A stretch of 64,000 bases of DNA, from positions 163,229-227,228 of the forward strand of contig NW_019774291.1 in assembly GCF_001039355.2 (NCBI RefSeq), in the 5' to 3' direction. Shown here one piece after another: positions 1-11,587 of this stretch (its first letter is position 1; each line of letters starts with the position of its first letter). A model generated the notes under the pieces. That model saw nothing but the letters and a program-made list of their open reading frames with translations. It had not been told where the DNA came from and ran no database searches. Origin of the DNA: Lingula anatina. Lineage: Eukaryota; Brachiopoda; Lingulata; Lingulida; Lingulidae. The translations under genes and the position numbers were made by a program.

Positions 1-55
1 GACAAGGTTGCTAGACGACACTTTCGACCTTAATAATCTGTGCGATGTATGGACG

Positions 56-62
56 TATATAA
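56..62 (+). promoter_or_regulatory. TATA box of the GPCR gene
   Basis: TATATAA lies 99 bases upstream of the GPCR start codon. This spacing would give a 5' untranslated leader of roughly 70 bases without an intron, which fits a single-exon gene. No other promoter element was recognised in the 160 bases available. Confidence 0.45.
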
Positions 63-160
63 GCATGAGAGCATGATGATTTCAGATTCGGTTAAGTTGC
101 TTCTTGTGAGAGCATCAGAGGATAGCTGAGACATAGAGGTAAGCAGGACAGTTTTAAAAG

Positions 161-1294
161 ATGAATGAGACTGAGTCGATGGTTGACTTTCCAAATATCA
201 GTTCAAATAATCCAGAAGAAGAGGGGGAATTAGATAGCAATGTAGATTACCAAGTGTCTGAACATTTTGTCGGGGGAGTTTTGGCTTTCTTCGTCGCTGT
301 TGTTGGTCTTACTTTGAACACCATATCTTTTGTCGTGTTTCGAAAATTTAAGACCCAGAATTCATCGACTTTTTTGCTTAGTTGCTTGGCAGTTGCTGAT
401 AATTTGTACCTCCTTTCGCAAACATTTTTTATCAGCATCCCGTCCATATTCTCCTACATTGAGCTAATTCCAGGAACCCTTCCCTTTATTTCGAAACACA
501 CACGAGTTCTTTGGTCATTAAACAACTGCCTCATCCTTATTCCGATCTGGATAAGCGTTCTTGTTACTGTCGACCGCTACCGTCTGATTTGCTCGTCAGT
601 TTCACAGCTCCTGGACAGGTCGTCATTGAAGACGTGGGTGGGGTGGGTTTGCGCCGTGGTCACTGGCTCTTTCATAAGCGTTATACCGAAGTATTTCTTT
701 GTCGTTTCAATCGGATTTCAGCCCTGTTCGTTGAACAAGACTTATCCATTTTGCTTCAAACCACCCGTTGTCCGTTTTCCCGAGCAAAAGATCACCTGGC
801 TTGCTATTCACGCTCTTTTTTATTTTTTTGTTCCCTTTTTGGTTATAACAAAGTGCAATGTGCGAATAATACGCAGACTACGAGAGCTATCTAAACGCCG
901 CGAAGCGTGTTTCATGCGAAAATTGTCCATTTACCGAGAATTGACAAAGATTGTTATTTTGATCGCCCTCACTTCTCTGGTATTCCATCTACTGTATTGT
1001 TGCTCCTTTGTTATCGGGTTTTATCCTGAAGAATTGCCGCAAAATGTTGCGCGGAATATGCCGTTATTTTTCCAAGTGCTTAACCTCCTAGCAGTGGTCA
1101 ACTCTACTTTAAATTTTTTCATTTATGGATTGTTCGGTAAAGAGTTTCGGCGTACTCTGAAATCAATGTGTTGCCTAAGACGCACACCGAAAGGTGTAAG
1201 AAACATTCATATTCAGCAAAGAAGTTCGAACACTCCATCTGGTGATGGTCTTGGTCATGAACAAAACAGATTCGAATTAACCCAGCGCTATTGA
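161..1294 (+). CDS. Class A (rhodopsin-type) G-protein-coupled receptor, FMRFamide/peptide-receptor-like
   Basis: This is a 377-residue, intronless, seven-helix receptor that should sit in the plasma membrane and couple to heterotrimeric G proteins. Visible segments: extracellular N-terminus with N-glycosylation sites at N2 and N12; TM1 about 36-60; TM2 70-93; TM3 116-138 ending in VDRY (138-140); TM4 158-178; TM5 212-233; a basic third loop (RRLRELSKRRE); TM6 262-285; TM7 302-323 with NFFIY in place of NPxxY; then a Cys pair (337-338) suitable for palmitoylation. Two oddities: the usual Cys at position 3.25 (25 residues before the DRY Arg) is Thr, although extracellular loop 2 keeps Cys189 and Cys198; and TM6 lacks CWxP. 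It most resembles the divergent invertebrate FMRFamide-receptor-like group, but the ligand cannot be read from sequence. Confidence 0.88.
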   Translation: MNETESMVDFPNISSNNPEEEGELDSNVDYQVSEHFVGGVLAFFVAVVGLTLNTISFVVFRKFKTQNSSTFLLSCLAVADNLYLLSQTFFISIPSIFSYIELIPGTLPFISKHTRVLWSLNNCLILIPIWISVLVTVDRYRLICSSVSQLLDRSSLKTWVGWVCAVVTGSFISVIPKYFFVVSIGFQPCSLNKTYPFCFKPPVVRFPEQKITWLAIHALFYFFVPFLVITKCNVRIIRRLRELSKRREACFMRKLSIYRELTKIVILIALTSLVFHLLYCCSFVIGFYPEELPQNVARNMPLFFQVLNLLAVVNSTLNFFIYGLFGKEFRRTLKSMCCLRRTPKGVRNIHIQQRSSNTPSGDGLGHEQNRFELTQRY

Positions 1295-2600
1295 AAATAT
1301 TTGTGTACGACACTGAATAATTCTATTTACTTTTGAAATATTATATAAGATAATTGGATAGAAAGAAAGTGAGTTATTTAAATCAAATTGGAATTGGGAG
1401 AATGCGCAATATTTAATTTGAATATTAAAAAAACTAACTACCTAATTGTAAAAGAAAAACTATTTAGCTAGAAAATTTATTATTTGGAGTCATGACAACG
1501 AAATTTAAAGAATGAAATTGAATAATTCCTTTGATACACAAACATAAATAGGTGCGAAGTCTGTTTTAATAAGGCCTTTATACAGTTTTATTATCATTAT
1601 TATTATTATTATTTATTGATTTATTTTATTATTATTTTTCTTTTTTCTTTTATCATTATTATTTTTTTTTTTTGCATAAAGAAAAGCGACATGGCATGAC
1701 GCCACTTACATTGAAAACAATGAGCGACCCTTTTACTATTGAAATTTATTGTTAATTAATGTAAAGAAAGCAGAACGTGCGTTTCAATTAAACAAGCGTT
1801 GTGATTATGATGATCATTGGATTTCTAATGAGATATATTGTTCACAATAAATATTGTGTATAAGAACTATTGTTGATTTGGTTTGTTATAAATAGATATA
1901 GATATAAATAGTATTATTGAATGAATAATATATTTATGAAGTACGTTGGCAGTCAGAACCGGAGATGAACTAAGATGTGAAAGACGTTCTTATTAAAACC
2001 AGTACAGCTGACATTTAACGTCAGCAAGTAGAAACTATGAATAAAGAACAATGTGTCGATGTTTAATTAGGTTTGTTGTTTCAATCGTAATTATTATAGA
2101 TATTGTTTATGAAGTCTATATTATACATACATATGATAGTAGCAATACATATAGGCCTACCTAGAGTTTGCATGAGGCAGAGATAGAAATGAAAGAAAGC
2201 GGCGTGGGAACCAACTTGAAAGTAGTTAATAAATAACATGAAAGAATATAAAAGAGCTATGTTTACATATTTACTACCTCGCGTAACAGCAGAAAATAAA
2301 GACAGCAACTTTCCTCGCATAAATGGCGGAGGATGCATAAATGGTGGAGGATGCTAAAGGAAAACAGAGGCGTTTGACCTCATGAGTCTTATCGGAACGA
2401 CAAGAAACGCTCACTGGACGACAATACGCAAGCGAGCAAAAAGTATCCGGAAAGGAGAGTGCAACTGGACAAACAGGAAATGAAAGGTAAGAAAATTTAT
2501 TCAGAAAATTATTGTAGAATACACTTTTTGCAGTATTTAGATGGCTTTAAAGTAGCCAGCAACACTTTCCAATATCATCTGAGTGAGGTAGACACAGTTA
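1295..2600. other. Non-coding stretch downstream of the GPCR
   Basis: No gene was recognised. It is AT-rich, with a candidate polyadenylation signal AATAAA near 1846 that could end the GPCR transcript, an ATT/T-rich low-complexity block and no long open frame. Confidence 0.5.
1586..1672. repeat. ATT/T-rich low-complexity repeat
   Basis: An imperfect run of TTATTA-type trinucleotides grades into poly-T. It is microsatellite-like and carries no coding signal. Confidence 0.7.
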
Positions 2601-2604
2601 CACA

Positions 2605-2803
2605 GTTTGACAAAGGCTGAGAAATGCAAACTTAACTTTATCTAAATAGTTTCAATTCGCGAGAGGAGGTCAGGTATTTGGGGTACATAGTTTCACTAAA
2701 TGATTTTTGCGATGACCCTGCAAAGTGTAAAGCAGCACCTAAATTCCTAGTCCCTTTAAATGTTAAACAGGTGATCGAATTTCTGGGAGTAGCGAATTAT
2801 TGA
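2605..2803 (+). pseudogene. Relic of a Ty3/Gypsy retrotransposon reverse transcriptase
   Basis: The translation from 2666 to the stop at 2803 matches the C-terminal end of Ty3/Gypsy RT. It shows the VRYLGYIVS block, a DDPAK block and FLGVANY in the expected order and spacing. Just upstream another frame gives a NLTLSK segment interrupted by a stop, which is the normal preceding part of the domain, so at least one frameshift and two stops have accumulated. No LTRs, protease, RNase H or integrase were found around it. It is a small dead fragment. Confidence 0.7.
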
Positions 2804-5800
2804 ATATTGAATATATCTCCTTACAAATTTTTAAGTGAACACAAAAAAGATAAAAGAAAAACCATGCGAATGCAGACGTGCTTAGCCTCCGCCCTTACGA
2901 CACGGAAAAAGAATAAGACTTAGAAAAACTTAATGACACAGAGTTCGATTCCAAATGACAGGTGTTTGAACAAAACAGGAGATGTCAGACGCCATCTCGG
3001 GTGCTCTAAAAAGATTGACAAAGAATCACATAGGCGTGGAATGCTTCTAGCAATTAAATTGAAGGCGAAGAGAACAGATAGTTTGTCAAAATGTCAATAT
3101 AACGAGTCATTTTCTTCTAAAGAGGAATTGTTAAAACTCCAAAGTGAAGATAATAAAAACGTCAAATATCGCGTACTTGACGTCAAATGAACTTCCACTT
3201 AGTAAAAAAGAAGCTCGGCGTAAGGGGGGGGGGGGGTGATAATAACAATATTTTGTACCACTAGCCTGAATTTATGCAATGGGTCTATAAAGACATAACA
3301 GTATTTTTTTAAGAATGTTTTAACCCCTCTAGCCCCCCTGTACCTTCCCTCTGAAGTTTGCGATATTCGAAAATTACTACTTTTTAGCCTTTTCTTGCAC
3401 ATTTTTCATAGCATTTGCCCCTTTTAATGTCCCAAAAGCTTTGAAAATTATTTTCCTGTATTTTTTATCCAAAAATATCAAAATAGAACCAGTTTCATCA
3501 AACTGCGAGATTCGCCCAACCCCTTTTCAATACAGGTAGGTCTATATACATGCAAATAATATCTATATAAAGTAAATTTACTTTTCGTTTATATTTTATA
3601 CTTTTATTGACTTTAAAGATCTTACAGATTGTGGAAAGTTTGAAGAGATGCCAACAACAACCTCACTTCACTGTTAAAGAGTAGTGACAGGACGCAAATG
3701 TGAGCAATGAAAACTATTTTGATGTTGACCTGGACAAAACTGCTACATGTAAACTCATTAATATTGATAAAATAGTTTATACTCCCAGGTTAGCCAAGCA
3801 GTGAATGAATATTTGTCAACTATTATCCGTCATTACGAGATTTTTCTCTTTTTATTTCTTTTACAGGATACAACACTTAAATACAATCACTTTAATTTCA
3901 GGCAATACTTATTATTATTACAATTTACTTCGATTTAGGGTTCCTGAACTTACTATAAAAATCATTTCAGATGATGCATCATAATTCTATTCATAAGAAA
4001 ACCCGTTCTATTTCGCCCACCACCCCCGTGCAATGTCAAACATTGTCGACAGGGCACATGCACCTTGAAGGTGACCAGAAAACATTAAGACTATGATTCG
4101 ATGAAATTACATTTTTTTCGAGTCGCGAAGAATAAATTTTTTGAATTGTTTCTCGATAAATTGCCTAAATGAAAGTCATTATCACTGGCATTTCAACGAT
4201 CTCCTTAAAATGATCTTGTCAGTAGATAATGCAGTTATATTGGCAGTCAAAGGTCTAGTAGTGCAAATGATATAATGGTAAATGGTCTTATGTGAATATT
4301 ATTTGATATGTTTTGAGGGGTAATATGATAAGAATGAGACGGAAATATTTATGGATATAACTGGGTATGTTGCTGAGGGGGAAATTATGCTCATGACGTC
4401 ATATAAATACTAATATCTGGGACGCCAGATTGAGTTATTATTATGATTAGTATAAGTACTGTTATTGAAAATATTATTATGTTATTAACACGGTTATATA
4501 CACGTGCAATTTTATTATTATCTTCTGCATGATTAATACAATGGCATATTAAAACTTTGCCTGATATACATAACTGTACTGAATTTTGAAGATAACTGCT
4601 CAGATATACGTAGTTTTTTTTTCCTTGATAAGCGTTTTTGCGTCATCGCCATTCATATATTGGATATATTCATGGACGTTGCACCTTGGGCACTCGTAGA
4701 TATACGGGAAACTGTGAACAATTATTCCTACGTGCGGCAATGTACGCGAATAAAACATTTATGAATTTAACAATGGCGATCCAAGTGACAATTGTTTTTT
4801 TTTTTCCACTATATGGAAGGACGAATTTGACATTATATGGAACTGAACTCTCGTGCTATGATTCAAAATGGAGGATGCAGTGAACTACACCAAATGCAAA
4901 ACTCTTCATTTGTGTGGAAATGAACTTTAAATTTTATAAATTGTATTTGAGTCATATGATATTGCCTGTGGTAATTAAGTATTGTGTCATAAATGTTAAA
5001 TACTTGACGTATTATAACTACATCTTTATTCAGCTTATCAACCTTATGGTTATCGGTTATCAATATTTAATCAGACAATTATTGGTATATTAACAGTATA
5101 TTTTATCTTTTGGAACGATGATGACATGAAACTGATGATGTATACATTAAGGGGAATTTTCACATTTTTGTGACTTAACTTTTTCTCGGTATAGTTTTAA
5201 ACAATCGTGGATTGAATTTGATATAAACAATTGTTTCTCTCATAGTCATCAGAAAGGTACGGAGCACTACAGTGTGAATAAATATGAAGATGAACAGGTA
5301 CTTCATCATCGACGATGCGCTGGTCGCAATCTTGTGGTGAATGCTGGGCTCCGTATCTCGAAAGGTTCGCTATGTTGCGCACGTGTGTTAGTGTCTCGAT
5401 TCCATAACCGATTCTATTTCGAGATACGGGGCCATGAAATCGAGACTCACTTGCACGTACGCAAGTGTCTCGCGTAGTGCATTCCAACAACATCTAACAT
5501 GACAAACGAAAGACGAAACACTGTATAAGAATAGAGCCATAATAAAAAGAGTCACAGGTTATTGTCATAATGAAATAGCAAATAAATAAGTATCTGTACT
5601 CTTGGGCCACCCATAAAAAGTGTTACAAATGCCAATTTTTGTACGAAATACGTCCACGAACAAACGTATTTTCCAGAAAGTTATCAATCTATCTTCCTTA
5701 GTTATATTTTTGGTTTCATGTCGAATGTTTTTCTATTTTATGTGTTAGTTTAATTAGAATTGATTTACTTAGCTATATATTTGCATGAATTTATGATAAA

Positions 5801-6410
5801 AATGTAGTGTTTAAGAAGAGCAGAGACAGAAATTAAAGAAAGCAGTATGGTGTTCGATATTTGGCCGGTGACGGCCGCTGTTTTTGGAAGATCCCTCTAG
5901 AAAAAAATAGTGTTAACTTATTATATAAGTTTTTTTTGAGTGGGTAATAAATCTGTTGTCGAATTACTGTGATATTATGTTTTAAGTGTATATTTATACT
6001 ATATAAGATTTATTGTTGGTTTGAAAGAAATACAGACTTGACATTTAATTTGAAATATTTCAGTTTCAAAGAAATGCCTTGGTAAAATGTGTTTAAAAAA
6101 CTCAGATTTCATATAAGATACAGTATGTGAATAGAGAAGACTTAGTGTGTAGTCAGGTGTGCCGCTACCAATTAACCGACTACCATGTCTGTTGCACTGC
6201 TGCATTGTGTAATATGCAGTGATTTAATTGGGATGTACTCCTTTGGACTGGTCGAAGCTTGGCTTTGACAAAGCATGGTTCTGTCTAAAAAATATCCATA
6301 TGTCGGCAAGTACTGCATATAAAAATATGCCAAATATGAAGTTTTGCGTGCAGCGGTCCGTTTTGCAGTGCGTAAAATGAATTAAGCAATGTTTTACAAA
6401 ATTGTTAATC
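2804..6410. other. Intergenic AT-rich region without recognised genes
   Basis: Short open frames here (for example 2933-3190 and 4638-4883) show no family motif, signal peptide or splice context. The region holds a 13-base G tract at 3224-3236 and a weak inverted pair around 5351-5431 (CCGTATCTCGAAA and its complement). Nothing else was seen. Confidence 0.5.
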
Positions 6411-6414
6411 TGTG

Positions 6415-7370
6415 CCAAAATGGCGAGAAAAAGACAGACATTGCCAGGCAGATTATTGTGCCACACAGAACGGTCCGCACAGTTTTATAGAGTTATGCCC
6501 AGACTGATATACCTATACAGAGACCACACCCAATGTATTGAAGTCTTACCACCAGGGCACAGGACTCACTGTCCTTTCAGATATGCTGCTACAACTAAAC
6601 AAAAATCACCCAGTCCATTCAGAATGAGGGACAGGTTGCCACCAGAACGCGTGCTTGAAGGCCCTTACTGGTTTTAGCAGGTTAGAATACCAGACAACCT
6701 CTGCGGAAGCCATCGTCGCCTGATTCTCTTATGAATTGGGGACCATGACCGTTTCTGGGTAGAACATTGAAGCCGCGTGACTTTTTTTACGGAGGTCAGA
6801 TTTCAACTGTACCGCTCACCTGGTCAAAACAGAGTATACAGACATCTGGAGAGGTCTACGGCGAAGCGTTTGCCGTGTCTAAAGTGACTAGAGTCATAGA
6901 CAGCGTCAGTATTTGGAGTGGATATCACATTGGTGCCAAAACACCAATGGTAGTCATCTATGAAAACCTGAACCACATCGAATAAAGAAATAATCTGGGA
7001 ACCACTTGACTATCATTTGATAGGGGGTACCCTATGAACAACTTTAGGTACCCTAGGAACACTTTAAGGTTCACACAGAGCACTTTTAATAGCAGATAAC
7101 TTACAGAACTAAGGGAAAAAGCAGCTACCTTGGTCATCGAAATCGCCAGGTTTGAACCACATAGACAATATATGGGTAGGTCATTACTCGCTGAATCAAT
7201 GGCCTACATGTCCTACAACAAAACTGAATCAAATTGGACAAGTTTTGACCGATGCCTGGAATGTTATTCCAGATTAAAGGAATGGCTTGCCGCTAGAGAG
7301 CCCTGATAACAGCCGGATGAAGTCAGGTGTTAGAGGGACCGTTGCTGTGACTAGACACTGACATGAGGGT
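6415..7370 (+). pseudogene. Decayed Tc1/mariner-type transposase
   Basis: Conserved blocks of a Tc1-like transposase occur in order but in different frames. There is an N-terminal helix-turn-helix-like segment (around 6440-6500; RQIIVPHRTVRTVL in one frame). A catalytic-core strand follows the DESRF-type motif (around 6798-6880; RFQLYRSPGQNRVYR). Next come SVSIWSGYHIGAKTPMVVI at about 6904-6960, equivalent to the family's VMVWGGI..GGKTPLVVI block, and C-terminal remnants near 7255-7365. Multiple stops and frameshifts make it non-functional. Terminal inverted repeats were not identified, so the outer limits are approximate. Confidence 0.68.
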
Positions 7371-7847
7371 TCTTTGTGGGGCGTGTAACTCTTTTAATTT
7401 GGAAAATATTGAGATCCAAAATATCGCTTTTAATGGTTGACGTATGGCTTAGAAGAGGCAATGTATTTTTGTTTGTATCACTTGCGAATTCAATTGAGTA
7501 ACTAATGTTACAATGACATCAAAGAGATATTTAAAGTGTTTAAAACGCGAATTTAATCCTTGTTTTCATTTTTCAGTAAGCTAAATAGGAAAAAAACTGA
7601 TGAAAATGATTTGAAAAAATATTCCATATTGAGTGTCAAGTCTGTAGATTAGAAATATAATATTTAAAATATATTGTTAATTGGGATATATTTTTGTGAG
7701 GTATGTTCAAAATAGTTAAATAAAAAAGTAACCATACTTATAGTATAATAATATGTAAAAAGGATAGCAACTGTTCATTTTGGCCAAAAATGGATTTCCT
7801 CTATTGAGTCCTAACGTGGTTTGATGGCATGCACAGATTTTAGTAGA
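7371..7847. other. Non-coding AT-rich stretch
   Basis: No gene, repeat or RNA structure was recognised in this stretch. Confidence 0.4.
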
Positions 7848-7971
7848 ATTGTGATGGGGGCGTCTCGATAGTCCGAAGGTTCATTGGTCCGAAGGTTCTA
7901 TAGTGAACATTCGGACCAATGAACCTTCGGACTATTGAACCTTCGGACTATCGCTACGGCCCCATTGTGAT
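7848..7971. mobile_element. Short foldback MITE with 8-bp target-site duplication
   Basis: The element is 7856-7963 (108 bases) and is flanked by identical 8-base copies ATTGTGAT at 7848-7855 and 7964-7971. Its ends are imperfect inverted repeats starting GGGGGCGT on the left and GGGGCCGT on the complementary right. Inside, 7868-7893 and 7910-7935 are a perfect 26-base inverted repeat separated by 16 bases, built from the unit AGTCCGAAGGTTCA. An 8-base duplication is typical of hAT and a few other cut-and-paste superfamilies. No coding capacity. Confidence 0.75.
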
Positions 7972-9077
7972 AACCGCCGTTTTGGTGGTAAAAATTGAAT
8001 TTATATTTCTACGAGTTGTTTACATACGAAGAGTTGCTATCCCTTTAAGTTAGTTTTAAGTATTTTTGGCTCATTAAGATTCTATGCGATAAGACATTTT
8101 CACGGTAAATTGCATTATGATTGTACATTATGTTCGTATTGGAACAAAAATACTTAGGTTCACTTTACTCTTTACCAGAGACCATGGGAGAGGCCGGCTG
8201 TGTGGTTCCGTTATTACTAAAAAAAACATCTGACAGAGTAGTAGAAATATGCATAGCTAGTGAATAGCGAGATAAATATATGTGAATATTTCTGTGAATA
8301 TATGCTCTCTGTGGCCCTGGTAGAAGGTAAAGACAGTAGAATATAGGAAGATAAAACAATAGAAGGGAGGATGTAGTTGGCTATAGAGATCTGACAATCC
8401 AAAACTGTGCTTTCATTCTACCGATATCTTCGAATATTAGACAGCGACAGTTCTGGTTTGTTTCTGATCGTTTATTCAACCAAGATTATTAGTAACAGGA
8501 AACGGTGGTAATTTTGATTTCATCCACCGATATTGTAACTGCAGGAGATAATCTGCAATCAGATGTAACCTAACATAGCCGACAGTGAAACTGCAGGAGA
8601 TAATCTGCAATCAGAGGCCACCTACCCTAGCTATTACAAAATTGCACGAAGAATTTTGAAACAACAAGAAAGACCTCTTGCAGATAGTAGAGATTTCTGT
8701 GGTGTGCCTGAATATAATTGTGTTCCTCTCTGGATTTTTATGTACTGATTATCCTTATTACATTTTTCTCTTAAGTTTTTATTTCAACAATGTAAACAAC
8801 AGAAACAAGTTTACTTTCTTTCTAATGAGCACATGCGAATTTGATTATTGTTAATTTCATTATTGTTCAGATTTATATTTTACTTTTGATTAAACGTTCT
8901 TTGCATGTCATTTGCACTTTCTCATCTTTTTAAATTGCAATTTTGAACAATCATTTCAGATGTTTTCTTCAACTTGAGTTAATTTGCATGCAAGTTTAAC
9001 CACCTTTTTCCAACCTAATTATGCAATAATGCATTGCTGAAATGGGACAAAGCTAAGATACACCAAACAACTTGTTA
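7972..9077. other. Intergenic stretch with a local tandem duplication
   Basis: No gene was recognised. A 27-base segment beginning AACTGCAGGAGATAATCTGC occurs twice, near 8537 and 8588, as two copies about 51 bases apart. Confidence 0.45.
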
Positions 9078-9078
9078 A

Positions 9079-9079
9079 T

Positions 9080-9112
<33 letters not shown>
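9079..9112. repeat. (TAA)n microsatellite
   Basis: About eleven uninterrupted TAA/ATA trinucleotides. Confidence 0.9.
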
Positions 9113-9113
<1 letters not shown>

Positions 9114-10145
9114 TTATTTTAAGTCTGAAATCAATTTAAAATGTTCAGTAGACTTGACATATGTACTTATATCACAATTACCAAGATATAAAAATAAAAA
9201 AATGTTAAGAAAGTTTACTATTCCAGATAAAAAAACAGCCTATTTTTGACTTAAAACCAATGACTATTGAGATAATAATAAATTTCCTACACAGATGTTT
9301 TAAACTCCTTTTTTTTAAAGATTAACAGTTGATTCAATTGAGGGAATTTCAGTTGGTACCATATTATGTTCCATTGGACCAGCAGACCTGAAAGAGATGT
9401 TCCCATATATTTTAAGCTGCATTTTTACAGGTTTCAGTAACAGTTGATCTACTGATCGCAAATTTCTGGCAGGAACATAGTGAACAACTTTATTTAAGCT
9501 AAGATCTAATATATCCGTTTATTAGATCTTAGATTTAAGTAAGTTGGTACCACTTTATTAAAAAAAAAACATCATGGACAAGAACTAAATATTTGAATAA
9601 AACCCTGGCTTAGAGTGGTATATGATTGTTAAGGGAGATCTAGATCCAAGCAAGAAGACACTGAAATAAATTTACATCTAAATAGTTTGTTTTTTCATTG
9701 TAATTGCTAGACTTTTCATCATTTTCGTTACAAAATTTGCATTACAATTAAGTAAATAGCATGGACTGCACATCTGCCATAACAATTAATGTCCTGTTTT
9801 TCAGTATACCACCCACAAGTGTCTTTTTATCCTATTGGTAATATTTGGGATTATATGTATTGTGATTTCACCCTGGTTAATCCAAGTTATATTAAGTGCC
9901 ACATGATCACTAACCAGAGTCCAATCTTCTTATCTTAACTAAGCTTTGTGCACAGCATCAAGTTTCACCAAATTGGGGTATATCATTTCCTTCTTCACTT
10001 CATAAGTTCAATTCCAGTATCAATTCTAAGGACAAATTGAATCCCTTTTAACAAAACAAGGCAGCAAAGCTGTCAAATGTACAGACAAAAAGCAGAATAT
10101 ACCGATGCGCAAAAGAGGCTCCTGTCAATTCTGATGCACATGTAA

Positions 10146-10323
10146 TAATACAGGCCCGTAGCCAGGGGGGATTCAGGGGGGTCAAAAGAACCCCCCTTTT
10201 TGCTGGGAAAAGGTCCCCTCTGGGTAAAATTGTATCTAGGTACATGAAGGTTTCATGGGAAAAGGTCCACTTCTTCAGAAAAAGAACCCCCCTTTTGAAA
10301 TTGCTGGCTACGGGCCTGTAATA
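10146..10323. mobile_element. Non-autonomous DNA element with CAGGCCCGTAGCCA terminal repeats
   Basis: The element is 10151-10318 (168 bases). It begins CAGGCCCGTAGCCAG and ends with the inverted CTGGCTACGGGCCTG, and is flanked by TAATA at 10146-10150 and 10319-10323, probably a target-site duplication. The interior has two C/G-rich blocks and no transposase. A diverged second copy lies at 59648 in a delta-tubulin intron, so this is a dispersed family. Confidence 0.72.
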
Positions 10324-11587
10324 CATAGCAAAGTCAACACCAAATTTTAATTACCTATGCACAACAGGTAGAACAGGTTTAAGTTAAATGTGTAACTAGC
10401 ATAAGGCTTCAGGCCCATAAAAGTTCAAGTTCACACTTGGAAAATGCCAGAATGAGAAAAATTAAAATTTCATAAAAAATTACATAAATTTGAGGAAAAA
10501 TGATAATCCAGTCAAGCTGGTTTTCCAATTTGAGCTGTATTTCAATCCTAAGCATCACACTTATAAGTTTCAAAATAATAAGTAACAGTTTTCTTTTCAT
10601 AATGTTTGTGGTGGCAGTGCACAAAGTAGTTTTTTAATTTCATTGCTTCCAGAAGAGAAAACAATCAGACTGCATGGTTCACAACTCGAGCTGCACTTCA
10701 GTCCTAGCTGTACAAATCTTTTCAGTAAGTTTGAGAATCAGAAGTACTGGTAACATGGTTTTTCTTGAAGTGCCCAAAATAGGGTTTTCTTCAATTTTGA
10801 TATGATATACCATAATATTTAACAACAAATTGACCATCAATTTTTAATAATAAGTATCATGGATACTCAGAAAATGTACTCAGAGTGTCATGGCACTATA
10901 AAGCTAGCTTGTTCACTATACCTTTTCATGTGTTAGCTCTATAGAACAGGGTAAGAAAATGTGATCAGCAAGGGTCTTCAACTCCATGGAAGTTCAAAGT
11001 CACACCTAGAAAATGCCAATATATTAAAAACTGAAATTTCAAAAAAAAAAAAAAAAAAAAAAAAAAATAGAAAAAACTGTATAACTTACAGAAAAATAAT
11101 CCAATCAGACTGGTTTACCAACTGAAGCTGTATTTTAGTCCTTTGTTTCTTTTCTGTAGGTTTGAAAATACTAAGTTAAATGGTCACTATTTATACTTCC
11201 ATTTTCACAAAAATCATGTCTTAAAACCTGCAGTAGCAGACATCTGCACCCAACAGATGTCAAAACTGCCAGACACTGGCACCTGTCAGAAGTCAGACAG
11301 GCTGGCGTGGCATTTATTAACTTATACTTGACATTTTAATTTTCTCAGTGTGCCAAAACTAAGAAAGGCAGAGTCTTGTATTTTACAGCATTTATTATAA
11401 GCATCATTTTCCCAAAATATCCCAAATTTCAATGCACTATCTCAAAAACTGTTGAAGTTGTTGAACTTTGAATTTAGTAAGTTTTTTAAGCCACACAATA
11501 TTTATAATGGTTTAGAATATCCACAAAAAGGTGCACCTGGACAGAGCTGCCCTTACAGTGGTTGGTTTTCCTTGGGCTTTTTAGACA
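10324..11587. other. Intergenic stretch with diverged internal repeats and a poly-A tract
   Basis: No gene was recognised. Several blocks resemble each other (for example 10501-10560, 10665-10740 and 11100-11160 share an AATCAGACTGGTTTACCAA-like phrase), so this is probably an old repeated sequence. A 27-base poly-A run is at 11041-11067. Confidence 0.4.

Noticed and set aside
511-894. 127-codon second open frame overlapping the GPCR
   Set aside because: It is a shifted-frame shadow of the GPCR coding sequence.
2160-2200. Similarity between 2165-2200 and 5818-5850 (GCAGAGAYAGAAAT.AAAGAAAGC) as a dispersed repeat
   Set aside because: The match is short and does not extend into convincing flanking similarity by eye.
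5351-5431. Possible structured RNA or element from the CCGTATCTCGAAA inverted pair
   Set aside because: Arms are only 13 bases with a long loop and no target duplication or internal structure.
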